62,180 nucleotides of DNA from Enterococcus casseliflavus NBRC 100478. GTDB lineage: Bacteria > Bacillota > Bacilli > Lactobacillales > Enterococcaceae. The stretch is taken from the NCBI RefSeq assembly GCF_001544095.1, contig NZ_BCPT01000020.1, positions 1 through 62,180 on the forward strand, written 5' to 3'. Made by a program: the position numbers and the translations under genes. This document shows, piece after piece, positions 29,911 to 39,446 of the stretch; position 1 is the first letter of the stretch, and every line of letters starts with the position of its first letter. A model generated the notes under the pieces. That model was given only the letters and a program-made list of their open reading frames with translations, was not told where the DNA came from and searched no databases.

Positions 29911-30342
29911 CTATAAGCCAAAATCAATCATTGTTTCAGCAATTTCATCAAAGTTTTCTTCTGCTTCTTCAGAGAATGCTTGCCAACGCGTTTCATCCCA
30001 AATCTCGATTCGGTTTGAAACGCCGATGATCACACAGCTTTTGGTAAGGTCTGCATGATTTCTCAATGTAACAGGGATATTGATTCGTCCTTGTTTATCG
30101 ATTTCGCACTCTGTTGCAGCAGAATAAAAGAAGCGGACAAATGTCCGAGCGTCCTTTTTCGCTAAAGGCATTTCGTTTAGTTTTTCTTCAAGTTTTTCCC
30201 ATTCAGATAAGGGGTAGCCAAATAAACAGCCATCTAATCCACGTGTCACAACAAATTTTTCTCCGAGTTTTTCTCGTAGTTTTGAAGGGACGATTAGTCG
30301 GCCTTTTGCATCTATCGAATGTTGAAATTCACCCATAAACAT
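29911..30342 (-). CDS. mraZ: Transcriptional regulator MraZ
   Basis: Ring-forming DNA-binding protein with two AbrB-like repeats that represses its own division cluster. Visible are [19 protein letters not shown] (repeat 1) and [17 protein letters not shown] (repeat 2), each with the DxKGR-type signature. Start at ATG 30342 (143 residues), the family-typical MFMGEF start, downstream of a G-rich ribosome site. It is the first gene of the division cluster and lies just downstream of its operator repeats. Confidence 0.94.
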   Translation of the reverse strand: MFMGEFQHSIDAKGRLIVPSKLREKLGEKFVVTRGLDGCLFGYPLSEWEKLEEKLNEMPLAKKDARTFVRFFYSAATECEIDKQGRINIPVTLRNHADLTKSCVIIGVSNRIEIWDETRWQAFSEEAEENFDEIAETMIDFGL

Positions 30343-30374
30343 CGATAAATAACCCCCGATCTCCACCTGATATT

Positions 30375-30415
30375 CACAGTCTACCACAATCCCCCACTTT
30401 CTACCACAAATTATA
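30375..30415 (-). promoter_or_regulatory. mraZ promoter and MraZ operator
   Basis: On the minus strand a perfect TATAAT (30410-30415, with only a weak -35) is followed by GTGGTAGAAA, GTGGGGGATT, GTGGTAGACT and GTG at exact 10-bp steps (30375-30407). MraZ proteins bind GTGG-type direct repeats with 10-bp spacing, so this is the expected autoregulatory operator lying on the start point. Confidence 0.75.
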
Positions 30416-30480
30416 TGAAATTTGAAAGGGAAGTTGTTTGACTTTTCTTTACCAAATGAGGAAAAAGAGGAAAACCGACT

Positions 30481-30508
30481 ACTTAAAGTTTTTAAAAAAA
30501 CTTTAAGT
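30481..30508. repeat. AT-rich inverted repeat
   Basis: ACTTAAAGTTT (30481-30491) and AAACTTTAAGT (30498-30508) form a perfect 11-bp stem. It lies between the DUF3397 gene and the mraZ promoter, both minus strand. No T run follows on the minus strand, so I do not call it a terminator. Confidence 0.6.
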
Positions 30509-30540
30509 GAAAAAATGGGCGTTTATCAAGAGTCAAAACA

Positions 30541-30909
30541 CTATAAGTAACTAACAATATTTAGAATGATCAAAACGACATGAAAAATGATCGTAAATAG
30601 AAAAATACTACGCCAATACATCTTTAAATAGCGACCATATTGGATCTCCTCATAGTAATACGCTTGAAAGACTGCCAGCAGAATCCCCAATAAAAAAATG
30701 GAGATCAAATAGTACAATGTGATTGCTTGATCAAAAGTATACTTTGATAATTGATGAATCCCGACCATCAAAAATGGTACCGCTAAATCCGGTGCCTTCA
30801 CGTGGTAACGATCATTCAAGGACAACGCGGAAACAATAAACCGACAGGCGAAATAGACGAGCACAGGAAAGATATACCAAAACAAAACGATTGGATTAAA
30901 TCCAGACAT
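30541..30909 (-). CDS. DUF3397 membrane protein
   Basis: Integral membrane protein of 122 residues with four predicted helices, matching the DUF3397 family that is commonly encoded just upstream of mraZ in lactic acid bacteria. No catalytic motif is visible and no function is known. It has AAAGGAT as a weak ribosome site and is separated from mraZ by about 150 nt that hold an inverted repeat and the mraZ promoter. Confidence 0.8.
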   Translation of the reverse strand: MSGFNPIVLFWYIFPVLVYFACRFIVSALSLNDRYHVKAPDLAVPFLMVGIHQLSKYTFDQAITLYYLISIFLLGILLAVFQAYYYEEIQYGRYLKMYWRSIFLFTIIFHVVLIILNIVSYL

Positions 30910-31241
30910 ACAGCAAAATCCTTTCTAACAACTAGTGTCACTATACTTTATTTTCTTTACATCCGTGTTTCAGTTCTTTTAAAAATCTGAGCTGGAATAA
31001 GACAGCCATGAAATTTTTTAAGGAGCCTCTTTGTTCATCAGCTGACTTTTGAAAGTCTTGAAGAATGCATTTCTTTACCTATTAAAACAGAAGGGCGTAT
31101 CTTCAACAAGTCTATCTTGCCATTCTAGTGATTTTTTTTATCCTGAAATTGAAATTTTCTTAATTTCTCCTTGGTTCAACTTGAGTTCTTGTGTATTTGA
31201 GGGTAAACTGTCACTAGAATAACTCTAAAAGGTGGATTAGA
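30910..31241. other. Divergent intergenic region
   Basis: This stretch separates the minus-strand DUF3397 gene from the plus-strand DUF4044 microprotein and must hold both promoters. TATAGT near 30944 on the minus strand and TAGAAT near 31215 on the plus strand are -10-like, but their -35 partners are poor. I see no RNA gene. Confidence 0.4.
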
Positions 31242-31361
31242 ATGAACGAGAAAAAACCAAAAAGTACCTTTGCAAAAATCACGCAAGTCGTGATCTGGAC
31301 CATGCTTATTCTCACTGTTGGCTCGATTTTCTTAGCAGCATACACAAGTATTATGGGTTAA
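31242..31361 (+). CDS. DUF4044-family membrane microprotein
   Basis: A 39-residue protein missed by length-limited gene finders. It has a basic start (MNEKKPKSTFAKITQ) and one hydrophobic helix (VVIWTMLILTVGSIFLAAY). The ribosome site AAAGGTGG is 6-7 nt ahead of the ATG and a very strong terminator follows. The pattern matches the short DUF4044 proteins of enterococci and lactobacilli. Function unknown; it probably sits in the membrane. Confidence 0.75.
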   Translation: MNEKKPKSTFAKITQVVIWTMLILTVGSIFLAAYTSIMG

Positions 31362-31370
31362 TCCTATTAA

Positions 31371-31427
31371 AAAAGTGCCCTTTTCCAAAATGATGGCTTC
31401 CATCTTTTGGAAAAGGGCACTTTTTTT
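31371..31427. terminator. Bidirectional terminator between the DUF4044 gene and cls
   Basis: A 20-bp perfect stem (31371-31390 with 31405-31424) continues through one bulged T into GATGG/CCATC with a CTT loop. It is flanked by A and T runs, so it ends both converging genes. Confidence 0.92.
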
Positions 31428-32871
31428 ACAGCAAGGGTGACACAAGGCGTGCCAAGCCTTCTTTGATTTTGATCGTCAGCTTTCTTTGCTGATACGCTTC
31501 GATCGTTAAGTGCTTAGAATCGATCGAATCCGCCAGAAACGCTTCTTTCGTTTGCGTCGCGAGTTGTGCATCGTAGATGATCGTATTGACCTCAAAGTCT
31601 AAACGAAACGATCGGACATCGATATTTGCTGAACCAATCGAAACGAGCCCACTGTCAATGATCATCGTTTTTGCATGCATAAACCCTTTCTCATAGGTTT
31701 CGATGACTGCCCCAAAATGCAGTAGCTCAGCCGCAAAGGAATAGGTCGCCCAATATACCAAGGGATGATCCGGTTTGTTAGGGATTTGTATATGAACTTT
31801 CACCCCAGAAAGCAGTGCCAACTTCAAGGCATTGTGAATGGCTTCATCCGGAATATAATAAGGTGTTTGGATCAAGATTTCCTTTTTGGCTAAGTTGATC
31901 ATTTTCAGATAGGTCATTTTGATTTCTTCATGTTCCGTATCAGGACCACTCGTGATGACTTGGGCTGCAACTGTCCCGACTTGTTTAATTTCAGGAAACA
32001 AGGAAGGATCATATTTGATCTCCAACGCATGTTGTGAATTCCAATCCATCAAAAACCGATTTTGCAGCGAATAGACAGCTGAACCGGCAATTCGCAAGTG
32101 ATTGTCTCGCCAATAACCGAATTTTTCCACTTGCCCTAGATATTCATCTCCCACATTAAAACCGCCTGTATAGCCAATTTCTCCATCGATCACCACGATT
32201 TTCCGATGATTTCGATAATTGATTCGCGGATTGACATAAGGAACGAATAAAGGAAAGAAGAAGGCAATTTGACCGCCATGTAGACGCAACTCATCAAAAA
32301 ACTTCAATGATACTTGGGTGCTGCCCCAAGCATCTAATAAGACTCTTACTTTTACGCCCCGCTTCGCCGCGCGCACCAGTGCCTCTTTGACTTCATTTCC
32401 CAATGTATCACTGCGATAAATGTAATATTCCATATGAATGTGATTTTTTGCCTGTTCGATATCCGCGATCAAGGCATCAAATTTCTGCCGTCCGTCGGTA
32501 TAAAGCGTCATACTATTCGCTGTCGTATACAGGGATTGCCCAAAGACTGTCAACAGGTAGACCAGCTGCTGCACTTCTACCTGCGCGGTCGGCGGATGCG
32601 GAAACAGCTGACGAGCGAGCGCTTGTTTTTGTTCTTCTAATTCAACATTCAGCCCCACCTTTGCCTGTGAGCGCATATCAAAGATCTTTTCCTTAGAGAT
32701 CCCTCTACCAAAGAAAAAGTAAAGCACAAAGCCAACGATTGGAATGAACATCAAGACCAAAAGCCAGGCCCACGTTTGAGCAGTCTGCCGCCTTTCTCTG
32801 AAAATGATAATGATTGATAACAAAATATTGACTATAAATAAAATGGTTACCAAATTATCCATTACAACCAT
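31426..32871 (-). CDS. cls: Cardiolipin synthase
   Basis: Membrane phospholipase-D-type enzyme that condenses two phosphatidylglycerols to cardiolipin. Two N-terminal membrane helices precede a double PLD fold with both HKD motifs: HRKIVVIDG and HAKTMIIDSG, each followed by the GS/GG loop. 481 residues is the usual length. Two nearby ATGs (32871, 32862) could be used; GAGG is 7 nt from the first. Enterococcal Cls enzymes are known sites of daptomycin-resistance mutations; that is family knowledge, and nothing here looks altered. Confidence 0.93.
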   Translation of the reverse strand: MVVMDNLVTILFIVNILLSIIIIFRERRQTAQTWAWLLVLMFIPIVGFVLYFFFGRGISKEKIFDMRSQAKVGLNVELEEQKQALARQLFPHPPTAQVEVQQLVYLLTVFGQSLYTTANSMTLYTDGRQKFDALIADIEQAKNHIHMEYYIYRSDTLGNEVKEALVRAAKRGVKVRVLLDAWGSTQVSLKFFDELRLHGGQIAFFFPLFVPYVNPRINYRNHRKIVVIDGEIGYTGGFNVGDEYLGQVEKFGYWRDNHLRIAGSAVYSLQNRFLMDWNSQHALEIKYDPSLFPEIKQVGTVAAQVITSGPDTEHEEIKMTYLKMINLAKKEILIQTPYYIPDEAIHNALKLALLSGVKVHIQIPNKPDHPLVYWATYSFAAELLHFGAVIETYEKGFMHAKTMIIDSGLVSIGSANIDVRSFRLDFEVNTIIYDAQLATQTKEAFLADSIDSKHLTIEAYQQRKLTIKIKEGLARLVSPLL

Positions 32872-32952
32872 TTCTCCACCTCTTCCCCGATTTCCCGCTA
32901 CTAAAGCATATCAAAAAATAGTACCTAAAGTAAAGTAACACTGTGATGAAAC

Positions 32953-32981
32953 AAAAAAAGCCGATCTTGACGATCGACTTT
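32953..32981 (-). terminator. ftsX terminator
   Basis: AAAG.CGATC and GATCG.CTTT (one mismatch) form a 10-bp stem with a TTGAC loop. A seven-T run follows on the minus strand, 15 nt beyond the ftsX stop. Confidence 0.8.
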
Positions 32982-32995
32982 AAGAAAACATCGGT

Positions 32996-33880
32996 TTAGA
33001 ATTTTAAGAAACGGCGCATTGATAAGACAGAACCAAGTGAACCGATCACGATCCCAATCAGTGCCATCACACCGCAAACTTGTAATAGAAACATATTTGG
33101 TGCAATTAAACTGTAATTTGAACGCAGTAAGGATGGATTGACCATTGCATAAACTTGGTGGTAGCCGAAGTACATTAATGCAATCGGAACGATCGAACCT
33201 AAGAGTCCGATCCAGCCGCCTTCAAGGAAGAATGGCCAACGAATGTAGCCGTTTTTCGCCCCCACCAGACGCATGATCTGAATTTCTCTTTGACGAGACA
33301 AAATCGTGATCCGAATCGTATTAGAGATCAGGAACATTGCCACAAAAATCAATAAGACAGCAGCCGCTAAGCCCCAAGTCCGCACAGCAGCAGACAATTC
33401 AAAGATTCGGTCAGAAGAATCTCCGCCGTAATCGGCTTTGAAAACATTTGGCAATTCGCCAGCTTGCTCAGCGATCTCTGTCGTATACTCTGGATCTGTT
33501 GCACTGACGACAAACACGTTATACAGCGGATTACTGTCGCCTTCGAACAAGTTCCATGAATCCCCCATTGCATCTTGGATCTTCTGCAATTCTTCGTCTC
33601 GGCTAGAAAATTTCACTTCTGAAACGTTCGGCAGATCATTTAAGGACTGTTCCAAAGCATCCATGTCTTCTTGTTCCGTACCAATATCAACGAAAACCGA
33701 AACGTCCACATTCTCGCGAATGTCTTCGGCTAGTTTTGTTGCATTTAAGATTACACCTAGAAAAATACCGACTAATGTCAGTGTGATCGTCACCGCACTC
33801 AATGACGCAATAGTCATCCAGCCGTTACGCTTTAAACTTTTGATACTCTCCAGGAGATGACGGAAAAATGTTCTAATCAT
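32996..33880 (-). CDS. ftsX: FtsX, membrane part of the FtsEX ABC complex
   Basis: Permease-like protein that with FtsE activates peptidoglycan hydrolases at division. It has four membrane helices and a large external domain (about residues 45-165) between helices 1 and 2. The start at ATG 33880 (294 residues) fits homologues that begin MIRTFFRHL. It overlaps the ftsE stop by 8 nt, so the pair is coupled. AAGGAG lies upstream with long spacing; ATG 33889 is an alternative. Confidence 0.93.
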   Translation of the reverse strand: MIRTFFRHLLESIKSLKRNGWMTIASLSAVTITLTLVGIFLGVILNATKLAEDIRENVDVSVFVDIGTEQEDMDALEQSLNDLPNVSEVKFSSRDEELQKIQDAMGDSWNLFEGDSNPLYNVFVVSATDPEYTTEIAEQAGELPNVFKADYGGDSSDRIFELSAAVRTWGLAAAVLLIFVAMFLISNTIRITILSRQREIQIMRLVGAKNGYIRWPFFLEGGWIGLLGSIVPIALMYFGYHQVYAMVNPSLLRSNYSLIAPNMFLLQVCGVMALIGIVIGSLGSVLSMRRFLKF

Positions 33881-34559
33881 CGTAACCATATTCTCCTTCC
33901 GCTTGGTCGCGAATAATGCGGCCATTTTCAATCGCGATCACGCGATGACGAATCGTATTTACGATCGTACTATTATGGGTCGCCATAACGACCGTTGTTC
34001 CTTGGGCATTGATCCGATCAAGCAACTTCATGATTTCCCATGAGTTTTCAGGATCTAGATTCCCCGTTGGTTCATCCGCAATCAATACTTTCGGCGTATT
34101 TACGATGGCACGAGCGATCGACACCCGTTGTTGTTCCCCACCGGAAAGCTCACTTGGAAAGACCCGAACTTTATGTTTCAGTCCGACCAAATCCAAAACT
34201 TCCATCACCCGTTTTTTGATATCACGAGGCTTGCGGCCGATAACTTGCATTGCATAAGCAACATTTTCAAAGACCGTTTTCCGTGGTAAAAGTTTATAAT
34301 CCTGAAAGACCACGCCGATTTCCCGACGCATCAAAGGGATCTCGCGGTTTTTCATGCCGACCAAATCATATCCTGCGACATTCAAAACGCCTTTGGTTGC
34401 TCTTTCTTCCCGATACATCAATTTGATAAAGGTTGATTTGCCGGCGCCTGATGGTCCAACGACATAGACAAACTCTCCTTGATCAATTGAAATCGAAAGG
34501 TTACGGATAGCAGTCGTACCATTAGAGTACTTTTTCATTATATCTTTCATTTCTATCAT
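33873..34559 (-). CDS. ftsE: FtsE, ATPase of the FtsEX complex
   Basis: ABC ATPase driving FtsX. Walker A VGPSGAGKSTF, Q-loop FQDYKLLP, signature LSGGEQQRVSIARA, Walker B VLIADEPTGNLD and the H-loop ATHNS are intact. The start ATG 34559 (228 residues) follows GGAG at 10 nt. The open frame runs 20 codons upstream without support. It lies downstream of prfB, as in many Firmicutes. Confidence 0.95.
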   Translation of the reverse strand: MIEMKDIMKKYSNGTTAIRNLSISIDQGEFVYVVGPSGAGKSTFIKLMYREERATKGVLNVAGYDLVGMKNREIPLMRREIGVVFQDYKLLPRKTVFENVAYAMQVIGRKPRDIKKRVMEVLDLVGLKHKVRVFPSELSGGEQQRVSIARAIVNTPKVLIADEPTGNLDPENSWEIMKLLDRINAQGTTVVMATHNSTIVNTIRHRVIAIENGRIIRDQAEGEYGYDD

Positions 34560-34671
34560 ACAGCTATCTCTCCATCTCAAATTTTCATTCTGGCTTATTA
34601 TAGCATGAATATATTTCACCTTGCTTGCAACAGATTACAATTATGTTTCAATCTGTTTAAGTCACACAAGG

Positions 34672-35779
34672 TTATTTTTGATTCAGTTTCAGCTTCAAAT
34701 ACGCGTCGATAAAGCCATCCAAATCGCCATCCATGACTGCCTGTACATTCCCAGTTTCGAAATTCGTTCGGTGATCTTTGACCATCGAATAGGGATGGAA
34801 GACATAAGAACGGATTTGCGAGCCCCAACCAATTTCTAACTGCTCGCCTCGCAAGGCTGCTGCCTCTTGCTCTTTCTTTTCCACTTCTAATTGATACAGC
34901 TTGGCTTTCAACATCCCCATCGCTTGCTCACGGTTTTTCAATTGTGAGCGCTGGGCTTGGCTAGCAACGACCGTTCCTGTCGGAATATGGGTGATCCGCA
35001 CAGCAGATTCGGTTTTGTTGATGTGCTGTCCGCCCGCACCACTTGCGCGGTACGTATCGATTTTCAAATCATCTGAGTTGATTTCCACATCGATCGCCCC
35101 ATCTAATTCTGGCATCACATCCACCGAGCAAAATGACGTGTGCCGTCTCTTGGCTGAATCAAAAGGTGAGATCCGAACTAAACGATGAACGCCTTTTTCC
35201 GATTTCAAATACCCATAGGCATTGTGGCCTTTTACAAGTAAAGTGACACTTTTGATCCCCGCTTCATCACCAGCTTGATAGTCGAGGGTCTCTACTTGAT
35301 ACCCATGTTGTTCGCAAAAACGAGTATACATCCGTAACAGCATGCTGCCCCAGTCTTGTGATTCGGTACCGCCTGCACCAGGATGAAGCTCGATGATGGC
35401 GTTATTTCGATCATAAGGTTCATCTAACAGCATCGACAATTCATAAGACGCCATTTTCTCGTTTAGCTTCGTGATCCGTGCTTCAAGTTCTGCTTCCATT
35501 TCTGGGTCTGCTTCTTCTTGAATCATTTCCAACATCACTTCCAGTTCTTCCAATTCTTCTGCTAACTGATTGAACTGATCGTAGGTCTCTTTGTTGGCAT
35601 TGTTTGCGTTAATGACTTGTTGGGCTTTTTCCGAGTCATCCCAAAAGGTGGGATCTGCCATTTGGTGTTCCGCTTCCGCAATGTCCTCTTCTAACTGATC
35701 TAAGTCAAAGAGACCCCCTAAAACTGATTATTTTTTCATTCATCTGGGTCAATTGATTCCGAATATCTGCGATTTCCAT
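34672..35779 (-). CDS. prfB: Peptide chain release factor 2 (programmed +1 frameshift)
   Basis: RF2 ends translation at UAA and UGA. The gene is read in two frames. It starts at ATG 35779 and runs 24 codons to an in-frame TGA at 35705-35707. The ribosome then shifts +1 at CTTTGA and continues from 35706 to 34672, giving 368 residues. The upstream AGGGGG acts as the internal Shine-Dalgarno stimulator, so RF2 autoregulates. The main frame holds the [15 protein letters not shown] catalytic motif and the SPFD stop-codon recognition motif. The frameshift was checked base by base and is not a sequencing error. Confidence 0.95.
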
Positions 35780-35814
35780 TAAAATTCCTTCTTTCTTTTT
35801 TTCTTACAAACGAA

Positions 35815-35847
35815 AGTAGACTGGACAAAAACGTCTGCCAGCCTACT
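35815..35847 (-). terminator. Weak terminator between secA and prfB
   Basis: AGTAGGCTGG and CCAGTCTACT (one G-U pair) form a 10-bp stem on the minus strand, 21 nt beyond the end of secA. The U tract after it is poor (TTTCGTTTG), so termination may be partial and prfB may share secA transcripts. Confidence 0.45.
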
Positions 35848-35867
35848 CTCAACTTTTTCAAAACGTG

Positions 35868-38372
35868 TTACATATTTTTCCCGTGGCAATTCTTGAATTT
35901 TTTCCCGCTGCCGCATGGACAAGGATCGTTACGACCAACGTTTTTGAAACTTGGTGCTTGGGCAGCCGGTGCTTCTTCTACCCCTTGTGCTTCCCCTTGA
36001 GCAACTTGTTCCCGTTGAACGTTTTGGCGAATCTCTGCCTTCATAAAGAGACGAGTTACTTCATATTCGATCGCTCCAACCATGTTCTCAAACATATTGA
36101 ATCCTTCTGTTTGGTACTCAACTAATGGATTGTTTTGTCCATAAGCCCGCAACCCAACCGATTGACGCAGCTGATCCATAGCATCGATGTGGTCGGTCCA
36201 CTTCGTATCGACAACTCGTAGGATGACTACTTTTTCAAATTCCAGTAATTGTTCTGGACTATTAAGTTGTGCTTTCTTTTGTTCAAAGACTTCTTCTGCC
36301 CGTTGGTTTAGGTAGTCTTTGATCTCTTGAGCTGATTTGCCCTTGATGTCCTCGATACTGATGGTATCTTCATGAACAAGTGCATTCGCAGCAAAATCAA
36401 CGATTCCTTCATAATTCCAATTGCTTTCTTCTAATTGCGTATGACTGTCGACGACCCGGCTGATGGAACGTTTCACCATATTCATTAATTGTGGTGAAAG
36501 ATCCGTTTCTTCCATGATCACTTCTTGACGTTGTCCGTAAATAACTTCCCGCTGTTCTCGCATTACGTCATCGTATTGCAAGACGTTTTTCCGAGTATCG
36601 TAGTTATTGCCTTCCACTCGTCGTTGGGCAGATTCTACTTGTTTTGAAAGCATCTTGCTTTGGATCACGGCGTCGCCTTCATCGATCTTCATCCGATCCA
36701 AGAACACTTTGATTCGTTCAGAACCAAAACGCTTCATTAAATCATCTTCTAGCGATAAGTAAAATTGCGACATCCCTGGATCTCCTTGACGTCCCGCACG
36801 TCCCCGTAACTGATTATCGATCCGTCGCGATTCATGACGCTCAGTACCGATAACTGCCAAGCCGCCAAGTTCTGCAACACCAAGACCTAACTTGATATCC
36901 GTTCCCCGACCAGCCATATTGGTCGCGATCGTTACAGCGCCTTTTTGTCCAGCATTCAAAATGATTTCTGCTTCTTTAAAGTGATTCTTGGCATTCAATA
37001 CTTCATGAGGAACTTTCTCACGATCAAGCATTGATGACAGTAATTCAGAAGTCTCAACAGCGACCGTCCCTACAAGCACGGGTTGTCCTTTGCGGTGACG
37101 CTCTTTGATGTCTTGAACGACTGCTTGGAATTTGCTCGTAAGCGTTGGATAAAGCAAGTCCGCACGATCATCCCGTAAGATTGGTTTGTTCGTAGGAATC
37201 TGAATGACTTGCATGTTATAGATTTCTCGGAACTCTTCTTCTTCCGTTTTCGCTGTACCGGTCATCCCAGACAGTTTTTTGTACATCCGGAAGTAGTTCT
37301 GGAATGTGATCGTCGCCATCGTTTTGGTTTCATCTTCGATTTCGACACTTTCTTTCGCTTCGATCGCTTGATGGAGCCCATCAGAATAGCGGCGACCATC
37401 CATGATCCGACCTGTAAATTGGTCAACGATCATTACTTTCCCATCTTGCACCACGTAATCAATGTCACGAATCATAATGTAATTCGCCCGTAGTGCTTGG
37501 TCCAAGTGATGGGTCAATGCCGTGTTTTCAATATCATACAAGTTTTCTAAGCCGAAGGTCTCTTCTGCTTTTTCGATCCCACGTTCTGTTAAACCGATCG
37601 TTTTTGATTGGATATCGATTTTGTAGTCTTCTTCTTCCGTCAAGCGTTTGACAAAATTGTCGACCCGATTGTATAGCGCAGTTGATTTTTCTGCTTGTCC
37701 TGAAATGATCAACGGTGTTCTCGCTTCATCGATCAAGATCGAATCGACCTCATCGACGATGGCATAGTTTAATGGACGCTGTACCATTTGATGACGGTAA
37801 ACCACCATGTTGTCCCGCAAATAGTCAAACCCTAATTCATTGTTTGTACTATAAGTGATATCACAAGCATATGCCGCACGTTTTTCTTCTGCTGATTTTG
37901 AGTTAATGTTCAAGCCGACCGTCAACCCTAAAAAGTTGTACAGCTCCCCCATCTCAGTCGAGTCACGAGTTGCCAAGTATTCATTGACAGTTACGACGTG
38001 GACACCTTGACCGCTCAAAGCATTCAAATAAACAGGTAATGTCGCCGTCAAGGTTTTCCCTTCACCAGTACGCATCTCTGGGATATTCCCATCATGCAAG
38101 ACGATCCCACCCATTAATTGGACGTGGTAAGGATAAAGGCCCAAAACGCGTTTTGCAGCTTCACGTACTACTGCAAAGGCTTCAGGTAATAATTTATCCA
38201 AAGTCTCTCCTTCTTGGAAACGACGACGAAATTCATCGGTTTTCCCGCGTAATTGTTCATCAGATAAAGCGGCCATTTCATCCGCATGTGATTCAACTTG
38301 ATTCGCAATATGGTCAAGACGTTTTAATTCTTTTTTGTCGTTTTCGATTAATTTTCTAAAAAAATTGGCCAT
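35868..38372 (-). CDS. secA: Preprotein translocase ATPase SecA
   Basis: Motor ATPase of the Sec export channel. The 834 residues contain Walker [15 protein letters not shown], the DEVD box ([15 protein letters not shown]), the helicase-like motif [10 protein letters not shown] and [13 protein letters not shown], and the C-terminal zinc motif [16 protein letters not shown] that binds SecB-like partners or ribosomes. The start ATG at 38372 follows AAAGGAG. It is the main SecA; no accessory SecA2 is nearby. Confidence 0.97.
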   Translation of the reverse strand: MANFFRKLIENDKKELKRLDHIANQVESHADEMAALSDEQLRGKTDEFRRRFQEGETLDKLLPEAFAVVREAAKRVLGLYPYHVQLMGGIVLHDGNIPEMRTGEGKTLTATLPVYLNALSGQGVHVVTVNEYLATRDSTEMGELYNFLGLTVGLNINSKSAEEKRAAYACDITYSTNNELGFDYLRDNMVVYRHQMVQRPLNYAIVDEVDSILIDEARTPLIISGQAEKSTALYNRVDNFVKRLTEEEDYKIDIQSKTIGLTERGIEKAEETFGLENLYDIENTALTHHLDQALRANYIMIRDIDYVVQDGKVMIVDQFTGRIMDGRRYSDGLHQAIEAKESVEIEDETKTMATITFQNYFRMYKKLSGMTGTAKTEEEEFREIYNMQVIQIPTNKPILRDDRADLLYPTLTSKFQAVVQDIKERHRKGQPVLVGTVAVETSELLSSMLDREKVPHEVLNAKNHFKEAEIILNAGQKGAVTIATNMAGRGTDIKLGLGVAELGGLAVIGTERHESRRIDNQLRGRAGRQGDPGMSQFYLSLEDDLMKRFGSERIKVFLDRMKIDEGDAVIQSKMLSKQVESAQRRVEGNNYDTRKNVLQYDDVMREQREVIYGQRQEVIMEETDLSPQLMNMVKRSISRVVDSHTQLEESNWNYEGIVDFAANALVHEDTISIEDIKGKSAQEIKDYLNQRAEEVFEQKKAQLNSPEQLLEFEKVVILRVVDTKWTDHIDAMDQLRQSVGLRAYGQNNPLVEYQTEGFNMFENMVGAIEYEVTRLFMKAEIRQNVQREQVAQGEAQGVEEAPAAQAPSFKNVGRNDPCPCGSGKKFKNCHGKNM

Positions 38373-38541
38373 ACCTTAATAATTCTCCTTTTACTTCTGC
38401 ATTATCCTAGCTGGAAACTCTCCTAACTATTTTAGCACTAGTTCACCATAAATGAAATATTTTTCGATAGAACTATCGCATCAATCTTGCGTGATAAACG
38501 GATTCTTAACCTTTTTTCACAGATTTTAAAGAAACGCAGGA

Positions 38542-38608
38542 AAAAAAACACGCAACAAGCCATTGATCGGCGCTGAAAGTCCAGCACACGCCCAAACGTC
38601 TTGTTGCG
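38542..38608 (-). terminator. Terminator of the maltodextrin operon
   Basis: CGCAACAAG (38600-38608) and CTTGTTGCG (38551-38559), on the minus strand, enclose a partly structured 40-nt loop and are followed by eight T within ten bases. It lies just past the DUF1189 gene. Confidence 0.8.
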
Positions 38609-38620
38609 AAGGTTTGCAAA

Positions 38621-39436
38621 TTATGCCGTTTTAAAACGGGTTTTTAAGAAAGCTAAGAAGAGCATCAGTAGCATGCCTAAAGACTGAATCCCGATCATCA
38701 AGACGATATCAGCGCCAATAAATCCTGCCAACATCGCAACGAGAGAGCCTGCCCCCAGTGCATTTAAAATCACGTTCGTGCTTTCTTTGAAGCTGCCGAT
38801 TGTCGATAGTCGTGATTTTTTCGTCAACCAGAGGAAAAACGCTGCGCCTATGACTAGAATACTATTCATTGCCACCAATAAAAATGCCACTGTGATCGTC
38901 TGACTGAAGAAAATCGCCGTCTCGTTGTTGCGATAGAAGCCGTCTTCGATTGCTTTTTGAAACGAAGCCGCATCATCTACTTGATCAGGTGCCATTTCCG
39001 CCGTGTACCGCATTTCATAGTGATAGGTTTGTCCATCGATTTCTTCTTTGATGGTCCAGTCTGTTTCCCGAAAATTGATGGCGTATTTCGCTTTTTCAAG
39101 AGCCGCTTCTGAAAGCGCAACGCCTATGATCCCCGCTTCTGTTTGGGAAAAGACTTGTGACTCATCCGCTAAAAGTTTGCCATCTTCCACCTGCAGCTCA
39201 TTGTATTTTGCTGCCGTTTCTGCCGTCACGAGTGTTTTTGCATGGGGAAAAAATGCCGCAAAGGCTTGATCCGTTTTCTTGCTGATCATTAAGGTCAACG
39301 GGATCATCAGCAAGGACATCAAGAAAACATAGACGAACACTTGCTGCCGGCGATTTAATTTTTTACGCCATGCATAGACTTTTGTTGGAGAAAAAATGGC
39401 CCCAAAGTACGTTAAGGGAAATCGTTGTTCAGACAT
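38621..39436 (-). CDS. DUF1189 membrane protein (MalA-like)
   Basis: A 271-residue protein with an N-terminal helix near residue 40, a long extracytoplasmic region and three C-terminal helices, matching DUF1189. Family members sit at the end of maltose/maltodextrin operons and are often named MalA; their role is not established. Here it follows malG by 10 nt and is the last gene of the operon before the terminator. Confidence 0.8.
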   Translation of the reverse strand: MSEQRFPLTYFGAIFSPTKVYAWRKKLNRRQQVFVYVFLMSLLMIPLTLMISKKTDQAFAAFFPHAKTLVTAETAAKYNELQVEDGKLLADESQVFSQTEAGIIGVALSEAALEKAKYAINFRETDWTIKEEIDGQTYHYEMRYTAEMAPDQVDDAASFQKAIEDGFYRNNETAIFFSQTITVAFLLVAMNSILVIGAAFFLWLTKKSRLSTIGSFKESTNVILNALGAGSLVAMLAGFIGADIVLMIGIQSLGMLLMLFLAFLKTRFKTA

Positions 39437-39446
39437 CCTATCATTC

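Noticed and set aside
30481-30508. A terminator for the DUF3397 gene
   Set aside because: The perfect stem is AT-rich and not followed by a T run on the minus strand, so I kept it as an inverted repeat only.
34672-35661. prfB as a simple gene starting at 35661
   Set aside because: The upstream 24-codon frame, AGGGGG and CTTTGAC frameshift signal show that the gene begins at 35779.
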